Positions 6,358-7,012 of a DNA stretch of 7,012 bases are shown in pieces. How positions within the stretch are numbered: the stretch's first letter is position 1; every line of letters begins with the position of its first letter. Position numbers and translations under genes: made by a program. Under the pieces are notes generated by a model. It saw only the letters and a list, made by a program, of their open reading frames with translations, was not told the origin of the DNA and searched no databases. This DNA is from DATLFQ01 sp035540915 (GTDB lineage: Bacteria > Actinomycetota > Acidimicrobiia > Acidimicrobiales > GCA-2861595), in contig DATLFQ010000009.1 of assembly GCA_035540915.1 (NCBI GenBank), positions 1 to 7,012 on the forward strand, written 5' to 3'.

Positions 6358-7012
6358 TCAGACCGCCGCGCCACCGGCGAGCGGCTCGCCGGCGAGTGCG
6401 GCCATCCGGGCCAGCCCCAGGTCGACGACGCCGGCCAACCGGGCGGCGGCGGCTCGCACCGCAAGTTCGTCGCGCCGGGCCGGCTCGATGCGCGCCGGGT
6501 TGAGCGCGCAGCCGTTGGCCCAGGCCGCGATGTCCGGCTCGGCACCGTAGGCGCGCGCCGCCAGGGTCCCGCGGACCTGCATCCGCGCCCAGGTGGCGGG
6601 GTCGTCGGGAAGGGTGTTGGGGGGGCACAGCCGGTTCCGCTCGCGGTCGTCGTCGCGTGTCGCCTCCACGTAGCCGGCCAGCGCGGCGCAGAAGCACGGG
6701 AAGCCGACGCGGATCGTCTGCAGCCGGATCCGGTCCCTACCCCAGAGGGGGACCAGCGGCGGGTAGCGCAGCCCGGACGCCGCGCAGTGCACGACGAGCG
6801 CCCCCGGCGGCAGCGGCACGGCACCGTGGTCGAGGACGATCTCGCCCGCCGCCACGTATTTGACGTGCCCAAGGCGGACGACGTTCTCGACGGTGCGGAG
6901 CAGGTCGAGTTCCCAGCGACCCAGGGTCGGGGTCTTGGCCATGGTCGGGACGACGCCGGCGTCCACCCGGAGCATCACCCCGGCGGCCTCGAGCCGCAGG
7001 AACAGGTCGTCG
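6358..7012 (-). CDS. FAD/NAD(P)-binding oxidoreductase-like protein, C-terminal part
   Basis: The frame stays open through the right edge, so the N-terminus with the expected dinucleotide-binding G-x-G-x-x-G is outside the window; 217 residues are visible. The fragment starts D-D-L-F-L-R-L-E-A-A-G and includes V-P-T-M-A-K at 21-26, R-T-V-E-N-V-V-R-L-G-H-V at 39-50, V-V-H-C-A-A-S-G-L at 73-81 and G-Y-V-E-A-T-R-D-D-D-x-E-R-N-R-L-C-P-P-N at 113-132. I recognise this pattern from actinobacterial proteins annotated as NAD(P)-binding or FAD-dependent oxidoreductases, where V-D-C-x-A-x-G-L follows the FAD/NAD fold. The substrate is not known. A GTG-ATG pair at 6978-6973 is an internal in-frame possibility but not the true start, because family-like sequence continues upstream of it. 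The ATPase gene lies 86 bases downstream on the same strand and could be cotranscribed. Confidence 0.72.
   Translation of the reverse strand, partial: DDLFLRLEAAGVMLRVDAGVVPTMAKTPTLGRWELDLLRTVENVVRLGHVKYVAAGEIVLDHGAVPLPPGALVVHCAASGLRYPPLVPLWGRDRIRLQTIRVGFPCFCAALAGYVEATRDDDRERNRLCPPNTLPDDPATWARMQVRGTLAARAYGAEPDIAAWANGCALNPARIEPARRDELAVRAAAARLAGVVDLGLARMAALAGEPLAGGAAV

Overview
The window is very GC-rich DNA in which six complete genes and two edge fragments are packed almost without gaps. GTG starts, short overlaps and several genes with no Shine-Dalgarno site fit an actinobacterium. The family set (MhuD-like haem monooxygenase, HerA/YjgR-type ATPase, PH-SHOCT membrane protein, mycobacterial-style FAD/NAD(P) protein) fits too, perhaps an uncultured Acidimicrobiia-type lineage, but the class is a guess. 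I see no rRNA, tRNA, CRISPR array, insertion sequence or origin, and no gene-free stretch longer than 86 bases.

Layout: (1) 1-179 (+), 3' end of a VOC/glyoxalase-like gene that stops unusually early. (2) 199-996 (-), an eight-helix membrane protein of unknown function, divergent from (3) 1055-1660 (+), a two-helix membrane protein with a bacterial PH domain and a C-terminal SHOCT motif. (4) 1666-2220 (-), an unrecognised 184-aa protein, overlapping by four bases the end of (5) 2217-3977 (-), a 586-aa protein with an N-terminal Rieske [2Fe-2S] domain fused to about 480 residues of unrecognised, histidine-rich, probably helical sequence. (6) 4058-4378 (+), an IsdG/MhuD-like haem-degrading monooxygenase, followed with no gap by (7) 4379-4747 (+), a four-helix membrane protein. 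(8) 4748-6271 (-), a HerA-like (YjgR/DUF853) ATPase. (9) 6358-7012 (-), C-terminal part of an FAD/NAD(P)-binding oxidoreductase-like protein that runs off the right edge.

The most interesting part is the divergent block 1666-4747. A Rieske-fusion operon and a haem-monooxygenase/membrane-protein operon diverge from an 80-base gap that holds a perfect 9-base inverted repeat with a 12-base spacer, a plausible shared operator. Both operons look redox- or iron-related, but a joint pathway is inference. Five genes have a -10-like hexamer 6 to 10 bases before the start codon and no ribosome binding site, which suggests leaderless transcripts.
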